A stretch of DNA of 64,000 nucleotides from Meandrina meandrites (Eukaryota; Cnidaria; Anthozoa; Scleractinia; Meandrinidae): NCBI GenBank assembly GCA_963693305.1, contig OY855906.1:26796289-26860288 (forward strand). The letters are read 5' to 3'. Positions within the stretch are counted from its first letter, which is position 1. Each line of letters opens with the position of its first letter. Shown here one piece after another: positions 1 through 11,725 of the stretch. Both the position numbers and the translations under genes were made by a program. Under the pieces are notes generated by a model. The model did not search any database and was not told the origin of the DNA. It was given only the letters and a program-made list of their open reading frames with translations.

Positions 1-159
1 TGGGCACACGGACAGAGAACAAATAGCCAGAAGCAGACAGACAGGTGGACGCGTGGACTGCTGGCGGGAGAGACACGGACAAACGAAAAAGCAGGCAGAG
101 AGACAGATTATATTTGGACTGACGTAAGGGAAGACGAAGAAACGAACGAAAGAACGGTC

Positions 160-191
<32 letters not shown>

Positions 192-844
192 GATTGACTG
201 GCGGAAGAACGGGCACAAACGTACGACAAACACGGGCGTTGCAGAGTCGGACAGACAGATCGACAGAGAATCGCTTCAGTCAGCTACATTATCAGCATGG
301 AAGCTTTGTAGTGGAATATCAGACGCAAATCAAGCAGGAAAAAATTGAAAAAAAAAGTTGCTGGATCTCCCTCACCCAGTTCCGCCAGTGCAAGAAGAAT
401 CAAAATGTTTCGCTCCGCTTGGAATCTGTAGGAAAATAAATGAAAAAAAAAAATTGGTTAGCGAATACATATTAGATTTGTATAAAGAATCGTCGCGACT
501 AAATTCAGACCTAATTTTATTTGAAATTCAATATAATTTGTTAACAACAGCAGTTTACCTCATTTACCTTCTTAAAATAAACTCGCTTACTTACTTACTG
601 AGTTACTTACTTACTTGCTTACAACAGACAATCTAAGACTAACTACAATCTTACCTTGTAAAACACAGAAAATTTCGACGAAGGCTTTAAAACATCAACT
701 CTGAAAGCTCCTGTGACAGAATGAAAAGCGCAGAATCAAGACAGTAAGCCACACTGAACTCGTTTTTTTCTTTTCTTTTTTTTTTGTATTTTGAATAAAT
801 TTGCAACCTGACAGAGCCAGTCAGATACGCGGCGTAGTGAAGAC

Positions 845-931
845 TAGTCTCCTTCGCAGCCGTTGTTTGAGCTCGTCACGCAACGCTTCTCGTTGCGTGA
901 CGAGCCCAAACAACGGCTGCGATGGAGACTA
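845..931. mobile_element. 87-bp hairpin MITE, Mutator-like (9-bp TSD)
   Basis: The element is an almost perfect palindrome: TAGTCTCCTTCGCAGCCG at one end and its complement at the other, with a tiny loop around 889. It is flanked by the 9-bp direct repeat AGTGAAGAC (836-844 and 932-940). The paralogous site in copy B (about 54695-54710) has a single such 9-mer with one change and no insert, so it is a natural empty site. Nine-base duplications are typical of Mutator-like elements. A decayed relative lies at 50279-50340. Confidence 0.85.
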
Positions 932-1142
932 AGTGAAGACGTATTTGTGAGATGTTAATAGAAACCACAACGAAAATGTAGTAACGCAACTTTATACAGC
1001 AAAATGTAAACGAGATTGTTTTGACAAGACTCGACACGCTAGGAAAAGATCTCAGTGCTCTCGTTTGAACGAGTTCCATGTGCTCTTGTCACATGACATT
1101 TTTTTGTTTCCCATGATTCCATTAGTTGGGAGGGGGTGCGAA

Positions 1143-1284
1143 GGGGGGGGGGGGGGATGGCTGCTGCCGTAAGTTTAGGGTAGGTGCTTGTAAGGACTAA
1201 GAACCTCTTACCATTATAGCCCATGTGTGGGAGTACCCCAAGCAGGCGATTTTGGTTGGGGGAGGGGGGGGGGGGGGGGGGGGG
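1143..1284. repeat. Two long G-tracts in an intron of copy A
   Basis: Runs of G of roughly 15 and 23 bases lie at about 1145-1156 and 1262-1284 in the intron between exons 3 and 4 of copy A. Copy B has no such tracts at the matching place (about 54898-54920), so they expanded after duplication, or were lost in copy B. They could form G-quadruplexes; homopolymer length in an assembly is unreliable. Confidence 0.7.
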
Positions 1285-3664
1285 ATAGATACCCAGTTTC
1301 CTTGTGATTGTATGCATTCATGAGCTTCTCTTCGGGCCAATAGAAATGGACCATAATAACAAAATGTCCGCATGGAAGTTCTGCTGATGAGATCAGCAAG
1401 TAAATTCCTTAGCTAGCAATTTAGCAAGAAGACGTTTCTTCATACCATCGTAGGCTGAAGCAATCCGCTGAATATCTTCGTCTTTCACCTTTCGATCCGG
1501 TAAGCTGACCACATCTTCGTACGGCACACATACGCTCGAATTGAAACAGTTGTTCTCTTCTTTCATGAGATGATGTCTATTGGAAGAACTGACACTAACA
1601 ACCAGAGTCCAGCCTCCGCCTGCATAAGAAACGGCGTTAAATTCAGGACTTTTAGTAGATTTTAGTACATCAAAGTTTCGTAAGGTGGAGGCTCCGCTAC
1701 GTGATCCAAAAGAAACACTTTTGTATACCGTCCTTAAAAATAGTAACCCTTTCACATGCTAGAGTAGAAATACATGCTGCAATTCATCACTTTATTACGT
1801 TTTCATTTGACTAACTCCTTAAAATACTTAGATGAGCCTGGCTAGAGATATTTAGAAAGGACTTTTTATTACCTAGATGACAGTTTTCCTCAACTCTTTT
1901 GTATATTTCAACTCGTAAAATTCCCTTCACATTAATATACCTCTAGCCTGAAAAAGGTACTCCATCTGGACGGAGCCTACCCCTACATAGTCCACTATAG
2001 GAATTACCCCCTCCCCCTTGGGCTAGAAGTAGTGTGGGAGTTTCTCCATGGAAATCGCAGTTGACACCCCAGCATTTTTTCAGATTGCCCCAGAGGCACT
2101 GTGGCAGTGAGATTAAATTGTCGCACTCGGGAACAAAAGACAATAACGCTGGCTGGCACTCAAACCAGAAGCTTTTTGGTTTTGGTGAAAACCTCACGAA
2201 CTTCTCAACCGTTAGGCCTTCGCGCCAAATATGGAATGTCAAATAACACAAATTACTTTATCAGTATTCAAGATCATCAAACTCAATTATGAAACAAATC
2301 TTACCATGATTGTCCATGTCACAATAGACCTGCACCATTTTGTATTTCAGTGTTATTCAGTAATTACCACTTTTTGCTTCTTTAAGAGCATCCTTTATTT
2401 CAGCACACGAGCGATACTGTAAAATAGAAACAACGAGAAAAAGACATTTAAGCGTTTACTCCAATGATTTTGCACCTTTTCAACCTCTTCTGTGAGCCCA
2501 TATTGTCCGGCTTTTTTCCAACATGAATTCTATCATTTAAAGTGCTGTTTTTTCAAACAACATTGTGCCTTTAGGGTTGTGATATAAGGAGCCTAAGCCA
2601 TGCAGGCAAAAACCGAACAATTAAAGGGGCACCGTCAACCAGTATCGTTTGCGAGACTCTGTTATAATTATTATTATTATAAACACGGCATTATAAACAC
2701 AACATGCAGTATGATTAAAGTTATCCACTTCACAAAGATCCGTAATCGTTAAGATCCTAGGTAATCTAACCTGGGTAGTCTGGTCAGGGTAGTCACTGTA
2801 CGCATGCCAATTTGAAGCAGGTCCATAATCGGATGGGTGTGTCGATCGATCGGCGTCGTTCAATTCACAGGACAAGGCAGCAAAATGGAAGTTGATGCTT
2901 TTACATCGTGGCTCGTTGGCACATTTGACTAAGCAGTCGCCAATATCAGCTGTATTTCCGCTTGATATCACGTGACCCTTCAGGTAACGTCCGCTTGATG
3001 ATTGTGCTCCAGGCCTGCATTGCTGACCAGCGGCCGGAAGAACAAATGCGGCCAGCAACAACAGCAAACGATTCATGATGAGTTGAGAATGCAACTTCCC
3101 GCTAAAATAAAGAAACCAAGTAACAGTTCCTCAATGATAGTTATTTGCTGACCATTAAAGAAAACGCGAGCTGTGAAGCGACCAAAAATTGCAAGTTCAT
3201 CGACAGAACACAGCTCAATCATTGAAGAAACTCATTCACATTGTCACTGCGACATACTGCGAAAAATAAAACTGCTGTTAACTGCATTTCACTCTTTTAA
3301 ATGCAAAACGTTTATTCATCAAGCGGTTTCGAAAAAATTATCACATTTCTAGGGATAGACCTAATTATATACACAATTTTAAGTGGCAGAAAACTACTAT
3401 GAGATGAAACTGCATTCCCAAAGCGCGTCGTTTTCTTTAGATCTTACTCAATTATCTCTATAGTATGCTTTTAATTGTATTTAATATAAACCCTAAAACT
3501 TCATGCCCAAAAATTTCAATAACGCTCTCGTGGAATTTGTTTAAGAATTTAATAGCTCCCTTTGAGTGATTTCGAAAAAAATATCCTGGTGCCGAGGAAT
3601 AGGAACAAAAGCGATAAAGATAATGACGTCATTACGTTGCTATGAAAGCTCCGATGTAACACTG

Positions 3665-4079
3665 GACCATCTGTGGTCATAGAAAGTCTGCTAGGCTGCG
3701 CTTCAGATCTAATTCGATCTTCCGTGTGTACTACCGCATTGTTCAAAGAAACATATTTCAACTGGATAATAATAGTGCGCCGATAGCCATCGCTCATGTT
3801 TTAAGGTCGTATGGCACCCTTAAAACGACCAAAAAGTTTGTTTATATCTGGTGCAGAAACTTCAATTACATGTGATTGCACTCATACCGAGAAACTTAAG
3901 TGTTATTGTCAGAGAAAACCGGGCAGGGGCAAAAGATCGAGGTCGCCCGTTTACCTTCATCTTTTCACAGTATAAAAGCTACCTGAAAAGATTAGGAGTG
4001 GTGGCATTTGCTTTAACACTGTTTTTTACGTGGCGCTAAAAATCGCCACTGAATCGTTAATGAGTGTCACCCAAATATT
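3665..4079. other. Unassigned unique-looking spacer
   Basis: The stretch between the segmental duplication and the first transposon module. Short open frames on both strands (for example 3851-4039) show no recognisable domain and no splice context. I see nothing else in it. Confidence 0.5.
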
Positions 4080-4558
4080 AGTCATTTTCAGTAGACTGTT
4101 TCATCAAAGTGCGGCAGTTTATTTTTAAAGTAAAACCATTTCCCGATAGTATTTTGTGCTCTTAACAAAATCCAGTTTAGTTAAAATTGGTATCTAGGAG
4201 TAAATCGGAGTAAGCGGCATCTGAAACTGCGTACCATTACGATTTTCAGTTAAAAATATTTCCCGCCAAATTGAATATCATTTTTTCGAGTTTCTGTGTT
4301 TGTGGTCCAAAATTAAGTAAAAGTAGATCCGTTGATTTCGGGATCAAGCATTGACACTGTAATATCATAATAAGATATGTAAACTTTTCAAATCTCCTTA
4401 TTAACACTCGGTAAGTTACTAAGTTTTAAAAAAGGTCGCTTAATTTTCCCGCGAAAGTTTTATCATTTTCATTCGTCACGCTGCATGGCTGCATGGTAAA
4501 ACCGGACTATATCCTCAGTTAAATGGTTTTTAATCTGCTAGGAAACTAGAAGCACATA
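4080..4558. repeat. Repeat module A, left copy
   Basis: Inverted copy of 35469-35948, with near-identical sequence over about 480 bases. Here it is joined directly to module B at 4559-4561 (agcacata then gcaaagag), whereas at 35469 the same border leads into a CGTAAAG-rich segment. No coding potential seen. It is presumably one end of a non-autonomous DNA transposon family, but termini and target duplication were not identified. Confidence 0.8.
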
Positions 4559-4560
4559 TG

Positions 4561-7206
4561 GCAAAGAGAATCGAGACTTCCCCTAAATTAGTTAAACAAA
4601 CTTTGAATGAATTTTGTTTACACTCTGTGTATCCCCCGACTTTACCGAATGCGTGACGCGTCACGAATTAAAAGGGCAGACGACAGGTGTTTCATTTGAA
4701 ATCATGAACTGTTCTTTCCGATCAGAAGAATCGCCTTGAAGTAAGGTGTTGGAATTGGCAGAGGAATCAACATCTAACAAAGTCTAGAACAATGTCGGTC
4801 TCAGAGACCGCGTCCCTCATGACCAGCAGTCGGGAAAACCACCTGTTGTCAGATGCACAGAAATATACCTGTTGGGTAGTAGTTCAAGTTCTCGCAGCCT
4901 TTCATAAACATAAAATAAGATGTAAGAAACACCGATTCCTCTGGTGAAATTGAAAATAGCGAAAGCTTTTGAAAAAATAAGACTAGAACGCTTGCAAAAT
5001 AGTCTTTGGATGATACGTTGATGTTCATGAACTCAGAGAATTGCATGTTAAAAAATACCCGCTTAATCAGACAGTTGTTTTATAAAGACAGTCCTGATCA
5101 GCATCAAGAGCTCAGCGTAAATTTTCAAGACTAGGCATGTTCTATGAAGGATCTTGAAAACATAGACTGTGAGGAATAAACGCTGTGAAGGCTTGATGAT
5201 GTTTCAGATACATGTGAAACACTGTAGACTCGAATACATCTCTATCGGTATGGTAATAATTATAAAGAAAATTAATTCTGATCAAATATACTTAGTCAAC
5301 TTGGACAGTGAACATGAAAATCGTTTGTTTAATGAATAATTCAGTTTATGAATCATTTTTTTACGAATAATTCAGCAATTATTAACATATCTACTGAGAC
5401 AGACGTCAGTACTGAACAATTCATGTCCACGAGCGAGAGACCACATTATGTTATCCAATATTTGTCTACTTGAATGGTTCGTAGAATAACGAAAGTAAAA
5501 CGTAGGTTTTTTTCCTGACAGAAAAAAAAAGATGATACATTTTTTTCACATCGATCAATCTCTCTAACTGAGTGTTTTGTAACATGAATATTGCCTAAGA
5601 AATGGTTCTCATTCAAGTTTAATTTTCTCCTTTGGTAAGACCGCGCTCTCGCTCGCTCGCAATCATTTGCACCCTTTGCAAAGAAAAGAATAATGTAGAA
5701 CTGTTGAACAATGCAGACTGGTGATACAACCCTACAAATACGTCGCAGCTCGTGATGGAAACATTTCACAATGATTCATGACCTGAAGAAGAATTTTTTT
5801 TTTTGCAGTATTGCCATTTTTGTCAATTATTTTTACATCAGTATATTTCTTGATCATTAGTACTTTTTGGGAGGTAACCCATGCCTCTTAAGCGCGGCAC
5901 ATCAAGCTTATTCTATCCAGTTGTAAACTAGAAAGTTAGAAATATCGAATAAAGTAAACTGACTCAGTTTAACTTCGCATTTTAATTTTGCGATGGTTAC
6001 GACTTTAGCTTTCTATTTCGTTGTCTCATTCATCGGTCATTATTTGCTTTAAAAGGCCTTAAAATCATCGTAGAAAAACCAGTGTGTTTACTATTATCAA
6101 CCACATAAGTAGAGTATGTCTGTCTGATTTAAAAGAGATTTTTCTTTGGTTTTATATCACAATACAACTGAAAGGAGAAAATGAAATCTAGAACTCACTT
6201 TCTATATTAAGATCGTTCCAAGGTAGCGTAAAAATGTCTTAAATATGAAGCGATAAGTAGAGGAATTTACCTACCTGGGGAGTGTCATGAGCAAAAGCAA
6301 TGCCACGGTCAAAGACATCACCAACCGTCTCCAGAAGGCCAAATCATCATTTGTCCAACTGAATAAAGTATGGAGGTCGCCAAACATCAATGAAAAAACC
6401 AAGATAAAGATCTATAACAGCAATGTCTTGTCAGTACTACTGTATGGTGCAGAATGCTGGAGGGTTACCCAAAGAGACAGCCAGAGACTGTCAGGTTTCC
6501 ACACTTCATGCCTGAGAAAGATATGTAGGATAAACTGGCCCCAGAAGATCACAAACAAGGAACTCTATCAAAGGACAGGACAACGGGACATCACCATGGT
6601 AGTAAAGCAAAGAAGATGGAGATGGCTTGGGCATGTTATCAGGAAAGACCGAGATAGCATAACACGAACAGCATTAAGGTGGACACCGGATAGTGGAAGA
6701 AGGAAGCGAGGACGTCCACGAGAGACTTGGAGGAGGACGATCGAGGCAGAAATGAAAACAGCTGGGAAGACGTGGAAAGAACTTGAGAAGGCAGCCATGG
6801 AAAGGGAGCAATGGAAATCTCTGGTCGCAGCCTTATGTGCCTCTTAGGCGCGATGAGGATTATATATATTATTAATTTTTTGGTTCTACATTTAATATTT
6901 TCCAGCCTAGCTCTTGAAATTGTTTGCAGAGAAAAACAAATCGGTCTTCACCAGTCTCAGAAAACAAATCGAGTGACTATGAAATTTTACTGTTGCGGCG
7001 CAGTACTTAACTCTGACGCTGCATTGGAACATTTCAAATAAAACCTGAATTGGTTTGTTTAAACTCTGATCATTCCTACCTTTCTCTTGGAACTTGTATA
7101 ACGGATCACAGCGCGATGGGAAAATACTTCTTCAAGTACTGACTGAGAATGGCGCGAGTTGGTCGTATTTAAACCCTTTTGGTGTGGATTTAATTATGCC
7201 TTTGCA
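4561..7206. repeat. Long inverted duplication, left arm (module B)
   Basis: Reverse complement of 9704-11725, interrupted by an RTE-like fragment at about 6257-6870. Apart from that insertion the arms are very similar with scattered single-base differences. The 65-residue open frame at 4849-5046 recurs in the right arm at 11240-11437 with one change; it is carried along by the duplication and matches nothing I know, so I do not call it a gene. Arms plus spacer form a structure of about 7 kb. Confidence 0.88.
6257..6870 (+). pseudogene. 5'-truncated RTE-like non-LTR retrotransposon, reverse transcriptase C-terminus
   Basis: The frame is open from 6257 (EEFTYLGSVMS) to the stop at 6845-6847, about 196 residues. 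It shows the typical C-terminal region of this class of endonuclease-reverse transcriptase: LYGAECWRVT, the RRWRWLGHVIRKD block, GRRKRGRPRETWRRT and a terminal WKSLVAAL. The catalytic RT palm and the endonuclease are absent, so this is a dead 5'-truncated copy. A short AT-rich tail follows. The right arm of the inverted duplication preserves the empty site (gcgataattttttgg, about 10033), proving the insertion happened in one arm only. The clade assignment (RTE-like rather than another non-LTR family) is from motif style. Confidence 0.8.
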
Positions 7207-7346
7207 ACTGAAAGGAGAAAATGAAATCTAGAACTCGCTTTCTATTGTAAGATCGTTCCAAGGTAGCGTAAAAATGTCTTAAATCTGAAGCGATAATATT
7301 TTGGTTCTGCATTTAATATTTTCCAGCCTAGCTCTTGAAATTGTTT
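7204..7346. repeat. Partial direct copy of module B inner end
   Basis: Repeats 6166-6256 joined directly to 6871-6925, that is, the same sequence without the RTE-like insert. It is a second witness of the pre-insertion state and shows that module B was partly tandemly duplicated next to the spacer. Confidence 0.75.
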
Positions 7347-7952
7347 GTTTGGGAAGATCAGAGAGATATCCCAAACAAAACAGCTTTCACAATTTTTACT
7401 GCAGCACTCGACACTCCGTAATGGGAGAACCAATTACCATATGACTTGGTGTACTCAAGCCTTTGAAACAAACAAATTCACCATTCAATCGTTCAGTAAC
7501 GACAGGTGCTCCAAAGAACTCTTTGTATCAATATCGATAAATATCATTCAACGTAAGTTAAAACTATGAATAGGGGGTAAATTAAAAAGTTATATTCAAG
7601 ATAAAAATAGTCTCCAAGATAAAATAAATTCCGTACATGCAAACGTTGGAAACCTTTGGAGAACTAAGTGTCTCTTAAAAGAATTGTTTACAATATTGAC
7701 AAGTGTCTTCAAATTATTGATTACAACTTTCTCTTTTTCTTAAACAAAACTTCATACTCTAAGCAATTACAAGTTTACAATTAATATTTTAGGTTTCATA
7801 CAAGGAGGTTTCAAACTTTATCTTACAATTTTCAAGTCTTAAGCCGATTTTTAGTTACTACTAGGAAATGAATTATTAATGATTAACTATTCACCTCATT
7901 GTCAGTGGCCAGTGGTGGATATTTACCTCGCAGCGAGCGAATTGCGCTTGCC
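7347..7952. other. Spacer of the inverted duplication, no gene seen
   Basis: AT-rich sequence with short open frames only (for example 7345-7569) and no recognisable domain or splice structure. I see nothing in it. Confidence 0.4.
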
Positions 7953-8119
7953 AGCAGATGGTTTCATATCAGTCTGACTAGTCTCTACTATAAAACAAGG
8001 TTCGCTTGTCACGTAAATATGTAAAAAATAATTTAAAAAAGTTAGTTAGGTATATACAGTTACATCTTATGCCTGGAGGATATTTGATAAGCAAAGGACA
8101 CGAGACAGTTTCGCTTTTG

Positions 8120-8741
8120 TAAGTAAACCAGCTAAAACCTTGCAACAAGAATTTCCTTCTCCTAAGTTCAGGCAGCCCCTGGATCTCCAATGCAATGTTG
8201 TCTACAAAATTCCGTGCGCTGACTGCAGTTGGTCTTATGTAGGAGAAACTGGCAGATGTTTTAAAACCCGAAGAAAGGAACATCAGCGAAATCTTAAAAA
8301 CTATACGAGAGGCTCGAACATTGCCAACCATGCTTGGCATAACAATCATTCTATTGACTTTGAGGGCGCTACTGTGATAGACAAAGGCAATCACCGTGTT
8401 CGAAGAACTGCCAAAACTGTCGGCGCCGATAACAATTCTAAACCATTACCAAGACAATATTCCATTTTATTGTAATTTTTGCTTGTTATTCTATTTTATT
8501 GTAATCTTTACTTGTTCGTTAGTCCATTTTTTAGCTTTTCACACTTCTATTGTATTTTTAGTTTTTAATCTTTTCACACCCTCCCCTGCATATATTTCCA
8601 ACCACGCGCTTACTATTCTTCATATTCGTTAAAGACTATAGTAGAATAGCCGAAAGCTTATATTTTCTTAAACCTTTTTAACCAGAGAACGCTTTTTACT
8701 CTTTTAATATGTCACACCCTGGTTACAGTTCAATTTTTAAT
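8120..8741 (+). mobile_element. 5'-truncated Penelope-like element
   Basis: The insertion is bracketed by the 13-base direct repeat AGTTTCGCTTTTG (8107-8119 and 8742-8754), which occurs once per unit in the surrounding array, so it serves as the target duplication, although some of it could come from the array repeat itself. The body encodes the GIY-YIG end of a Penelope-like protein and a short 3' tail ending in AT-rich sequence. Confidence 0.75.
8122..8475 (+). pseudogene. Penelope-like element GIY-YIG endonuclease domain fragment
   Basis: The frame is open from about 8122 to the stop at 8473-8475. It contains the CxxC-type VVYKIPCADC motif, SYVGETGRCFKTR (the GIY-YIG core with its downstream arginine), KEHQRN, NHAWHNNHSIDF and the C-terminal NNSKPLPRQYSILL seen in cnidarian Penelope-like proteins. 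The reverse transcriptase is missing, so it cannot be autonomous. In a full element the domain nicks target DNA for primed reverse transcription. The TTG at 8140 is not a real start; the fragment has none. Confidence 0.8.
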
Positions 8742-9703
8742 AGTTTCGCTTTTGTTGTCAATGTAACGATATTAAAACGTAGGAATGCTTTTGTTCTCTT
8801 AACCAGCAGATGAAATGGCTTTCATATCTGACTAGTCTGGACTATCCAACAAGGTCCTCTTGACACGTCAATATAAAAAAGTAGTAATTAAAAAGGGAAT
8901 TGGTAATAGAGTTACATCTCAAGCCTGGGGGATATTTAATAAACAAAGGACACGAGACAGTTTCGCTTTTGTTGTCAATGTAACGATATTAAAACGAAGG
9001 AATGCTTTTGTTCTCTTAACCAGCAGATGAAATGGCTTTCATATCTGACTAGTCTGGACTATCCAACAAGGTCCTCTTGACACGTCAATATAAAAAAGTA
9101 GTAATTAAAAAGGGAATTGGGAATAGAGTTACATCTCAAGCCTGGGGGATATTTAATAAACAAAGGACACGAGACAGTTTCGCTTTTGTTGTCAATGTAA
9201 CGATATTAAAACGAAGGAATGCTTTTGTTCTCTTAACCAGCAGATGAAATGGCTTTCATATCTGACTAGTCTGGACTATCCAACAAGGTCCTCTTGACAC
9301 GTCAATATAAAAAGTAGTAACTAAAAAGGAAATTGGGAATAGAGTTACATCTCAAGCCTGGGGGATATTTAATAAACAAAGGACACGAGACAGTTTCGCT
9401 TATGTGGTCATTGTAACGATATCAAAACGTAGGAATGCTTTTGTTCTCTTAACCAGCAGATGAAATGGCTTTCATATCTGACTAGTCTGGACTATCCAAC
9501 AAGGTCCTCGTGACACGTCAATATAAAAAAGTAGTAACTAAAAAGGGAATTGGGAATAGAGTTACATCTCATGCCTGGGGGATATTTAATAAACAAAGGA
9601 CACGAGACAGTTTCGCTTTTGTTGTCAATGTAACGATATCAAAACGTAGGAATGCTTTTGTTTGATGCAATTTCACCCGTAAAGCAAAACAGCGCTACCG
9701 CAC

Positions 9704-11725
9704 GCAAAGGAATAATTAAATCCACACCTAAAGGGTTTAAATACGACCAACTCGCGCCATTCTCAGTCAGTACTTGAAGAAGTATTTCCCCATCGCGCTG
9801 TGATCCGTTATACAAGTTCCAAGAGAAAGGTAGGAATGATCAGAGTTTAAACAAACCAATTCAGGTTTTATTTGAAATGTTCCAATGCAGCGTCAGAGTT
9901 AAGTACTGCGCCGCAACAGTAAAATTTCATAGTCACTCGATTTGTTTTCTGAGACTGGTGAAGACCGATTTGTTTTTCTCTGCAAACAATTTCAAAAGCT
10001 AGGCTGGAATATATTAAATGCAGAACCAAAAAATTATCGCTTCATATTTAAGACATTTTACGCAACCTTGGAACGATCTTAATATAGAAAGTGAGTTCTA
10101 GATTTCATTTTCTCCTTTCAGTTATATTGTGATATAAAACCAAAGAAAAATCTCTTTTAAATCAGACAGACATACTCTACTTATGTGGTTGATAATAGTA
10201 AACACACTGGTTTTTCTACGATGATTTTAAGGCCTTTTAAAGCAAATAATGACCGATGAATGAGACAACGAAATAGAAAGCTAAAATCGTAACCATCGCA
10301 AAATTAAAATGCGAAGTTAAACTGAGTCAGTTTACTTTATTCGATATTTCTAACTTTCTAGTTTACAACTGGATAGAATAAGCTTGATGTGCCGCGCTTA
10401 AAAGGCATGGGTTACCTCCCAAAAAGTACTAATGATCAAGAAATATACTGATGTAAAAATAATTGACAAAAATGGCAATACTGCAAAAAAAAATTCTTCT
10501 TCAGGTCATGAATCATTGTGAAATGTTTCCATCACGAGCTGCGACGTATTTGTAGGGTTGTATCACCAGTCTGCATTGTTCAACAGTTCTACATTATTCT
10601 TTTCCTTGCAAAGGGTGCAAATGATTGCGAGCGAGCGAGAGCGCGGTCTTACCAAAGGAGAAAATTAAACTTGAATGAGAACCATTTCTTAGGCAATATT
10701 CATGTTACAAAACGCTCAGTTGGAGAGATTGATCGATGTGAAAAAAATGTATCATTTTTTTTTTCTGTCAGGAAAAAAACCTACGTTTTACTTTCGTTAT
10801 TCTACGAACCATTCAAGTAGACAAATATTGGATAACATAATGTGGTCTCTCGCTCGTGGACATGAATTGTTCAGTACTGACGTCTGTCTCAGTAGATATG
10901 TTGATAATTGCTGAATTATTCGTAAAAAAATGATTCATAAACTGAATTATTCATTAAACAAACGATTTTCATGTTCACTGTCCAAGTTGACTAAGTATAT
11001 TTGATCAGAATTAATTTTCTTTATAATTATTACCATACCGATAGAGATGTATTCGAGTCTACAGTGTTTCACATGTATCTGAAACATTATCAAGCCTTCA
11101 CAGCGTTTATTCCTCACAGTCTATGTTTTCAAGATCCTTCATAGAACATGCCTAGTCTTGAAAATTTACGCTGAGCTCTTGATGCTGATCAGGACTGTCT
11201 TTATAAAACAACTGTCTGATTAAGCGGGTATTTTTTAACATGCAATTCTCTGAGTTCATGAACATCAACGTATCATCCAAAGACTATTTTGCAAGCGTTC
11301 TAGTCTTATTTTTTCAAAAGCTTTCGCTATTTTCAATTTCACCAGAGGAATCGGTGTTTCTTACATCTTATTTTATGTTTATGAAAGGCTGCGAGAACTT
11401 GAGCTACTACCCAACAGGTATATTTCTGTGCATCTGACAACAGGTGGTTTTCCCGACTGCTGGTCATGAGGGACGCGGTCTCTGAGACCGACATTGTTCT
11501 AGACTTTGTTAGATGTGGATTCTTCTGCCAATTCCAACACCTGACTGCAAGGCGATTCTTCTGATCGGAAAGAACAGTTCATGATTTCAAATGAAACACC
11601 TGTCGTCTGCCCTTTTAATTCGTGACGCGTCACGCATTCGGTAAAGTCGAGGGATACACAGAGTGTAAACAAAATTCATTCAAAGTTTGTTTAACTAATT
11701 TAGGGGAAGTCTCGATTCTCTTTGC
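9704..11725. repeat. Long inverted duplication, right arm (module B)
   Basis: Reverse complement of 4561-7206 without the RTE-like insert. Beyond 11725 it runs into a CGTAAAG-rich segment that is absent next to the left arm. The small open frames at 10518-10820 and 11240-11437 mirror those of the left arm and have no recognisable domain. Confidence 0.88.

Larger units (their letters stand above)
376..3076 (-). pseudogene. Secreted PAN plus fibrinogen-like domain protein, copy A (nonsense in exon 2)
   Basis: Five coding exons can be read: 3076-2771, 2416-2305, 1619-1446, 710-655 and 425-376, all with GT-AG borders and phases 0, 1, 1, 0. The start is the ATG at 3076 (MNRLLLLLAAFVLPAAG, a clear signal peptide); the open frame extending to 3094 begins with TTG and is not used. 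Exon 1 encodes a Cys-rich PAN/apple domain (about residues 20-98). Exon 2 has the SCAEIK motif and YCDMD, exon 3 begins GGGWTLVVSVSSSN, exon 4 encodes GAFRVDVLKPSS, exon 5 IPSGAKHFDSSCTGG: the order of a fibrinogen-like/intelectin-like domain as in coral skeletal organic matrix protein 5 relatives. In exon 2 codon 20 (2359-2357) is TGA where copy B has TGG. Later exons would lie left of the window. Likely a recent pseudogene, or a truncated secreted PAN protein. Confidence 0.75.
1..3664. repeat. Segmental duplication, copy A
   Basis: This block matches 53926-57384 in the same orientation and is cut by the left window edge. The right breakpoint is near 3664, where copy A has about 11 extra bases before a shared tcata and the copies then diverge. 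From about 2392 to 3664 I found only one mismatch (3468 c against 57188 t), whereas from 1 to 2391 differences are frequent and there are small indels, G-tracts and one MITE present only here. The block carries a whole set of exons of a PAN/fibrinogen-like gene on the minus strand. Confidence 0.93.
7953..9660. repeat. 217-bp tandem array
   Basis: Units start at 8744, 8961, 9178, 9394 and 9611 (tttcgcttttgttgtcaatg), spacing 216-217 bases, giving four full units and a partial fifth ending near 9660. A diverged unit at about 7953-8119 belongs to the same array but is separated by the Penelope-like insert. Units are nearly identical to each other. No open frame persists across units. Confidence 0.9.

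Noticed and set aside
4849..5046. 65-residue frame conserved at 11240-11437
   Set aside because: Conservation is explained by the near-identical inverted duplication, which is equally conserved outside the frame; no domain or splice context.
7953..9660. Regular repeats as a possible CRISPR array
   Set aside because: Units are 217 bases without short spacers, in a eukaryotic genome; it is a satellite-like tandem array.
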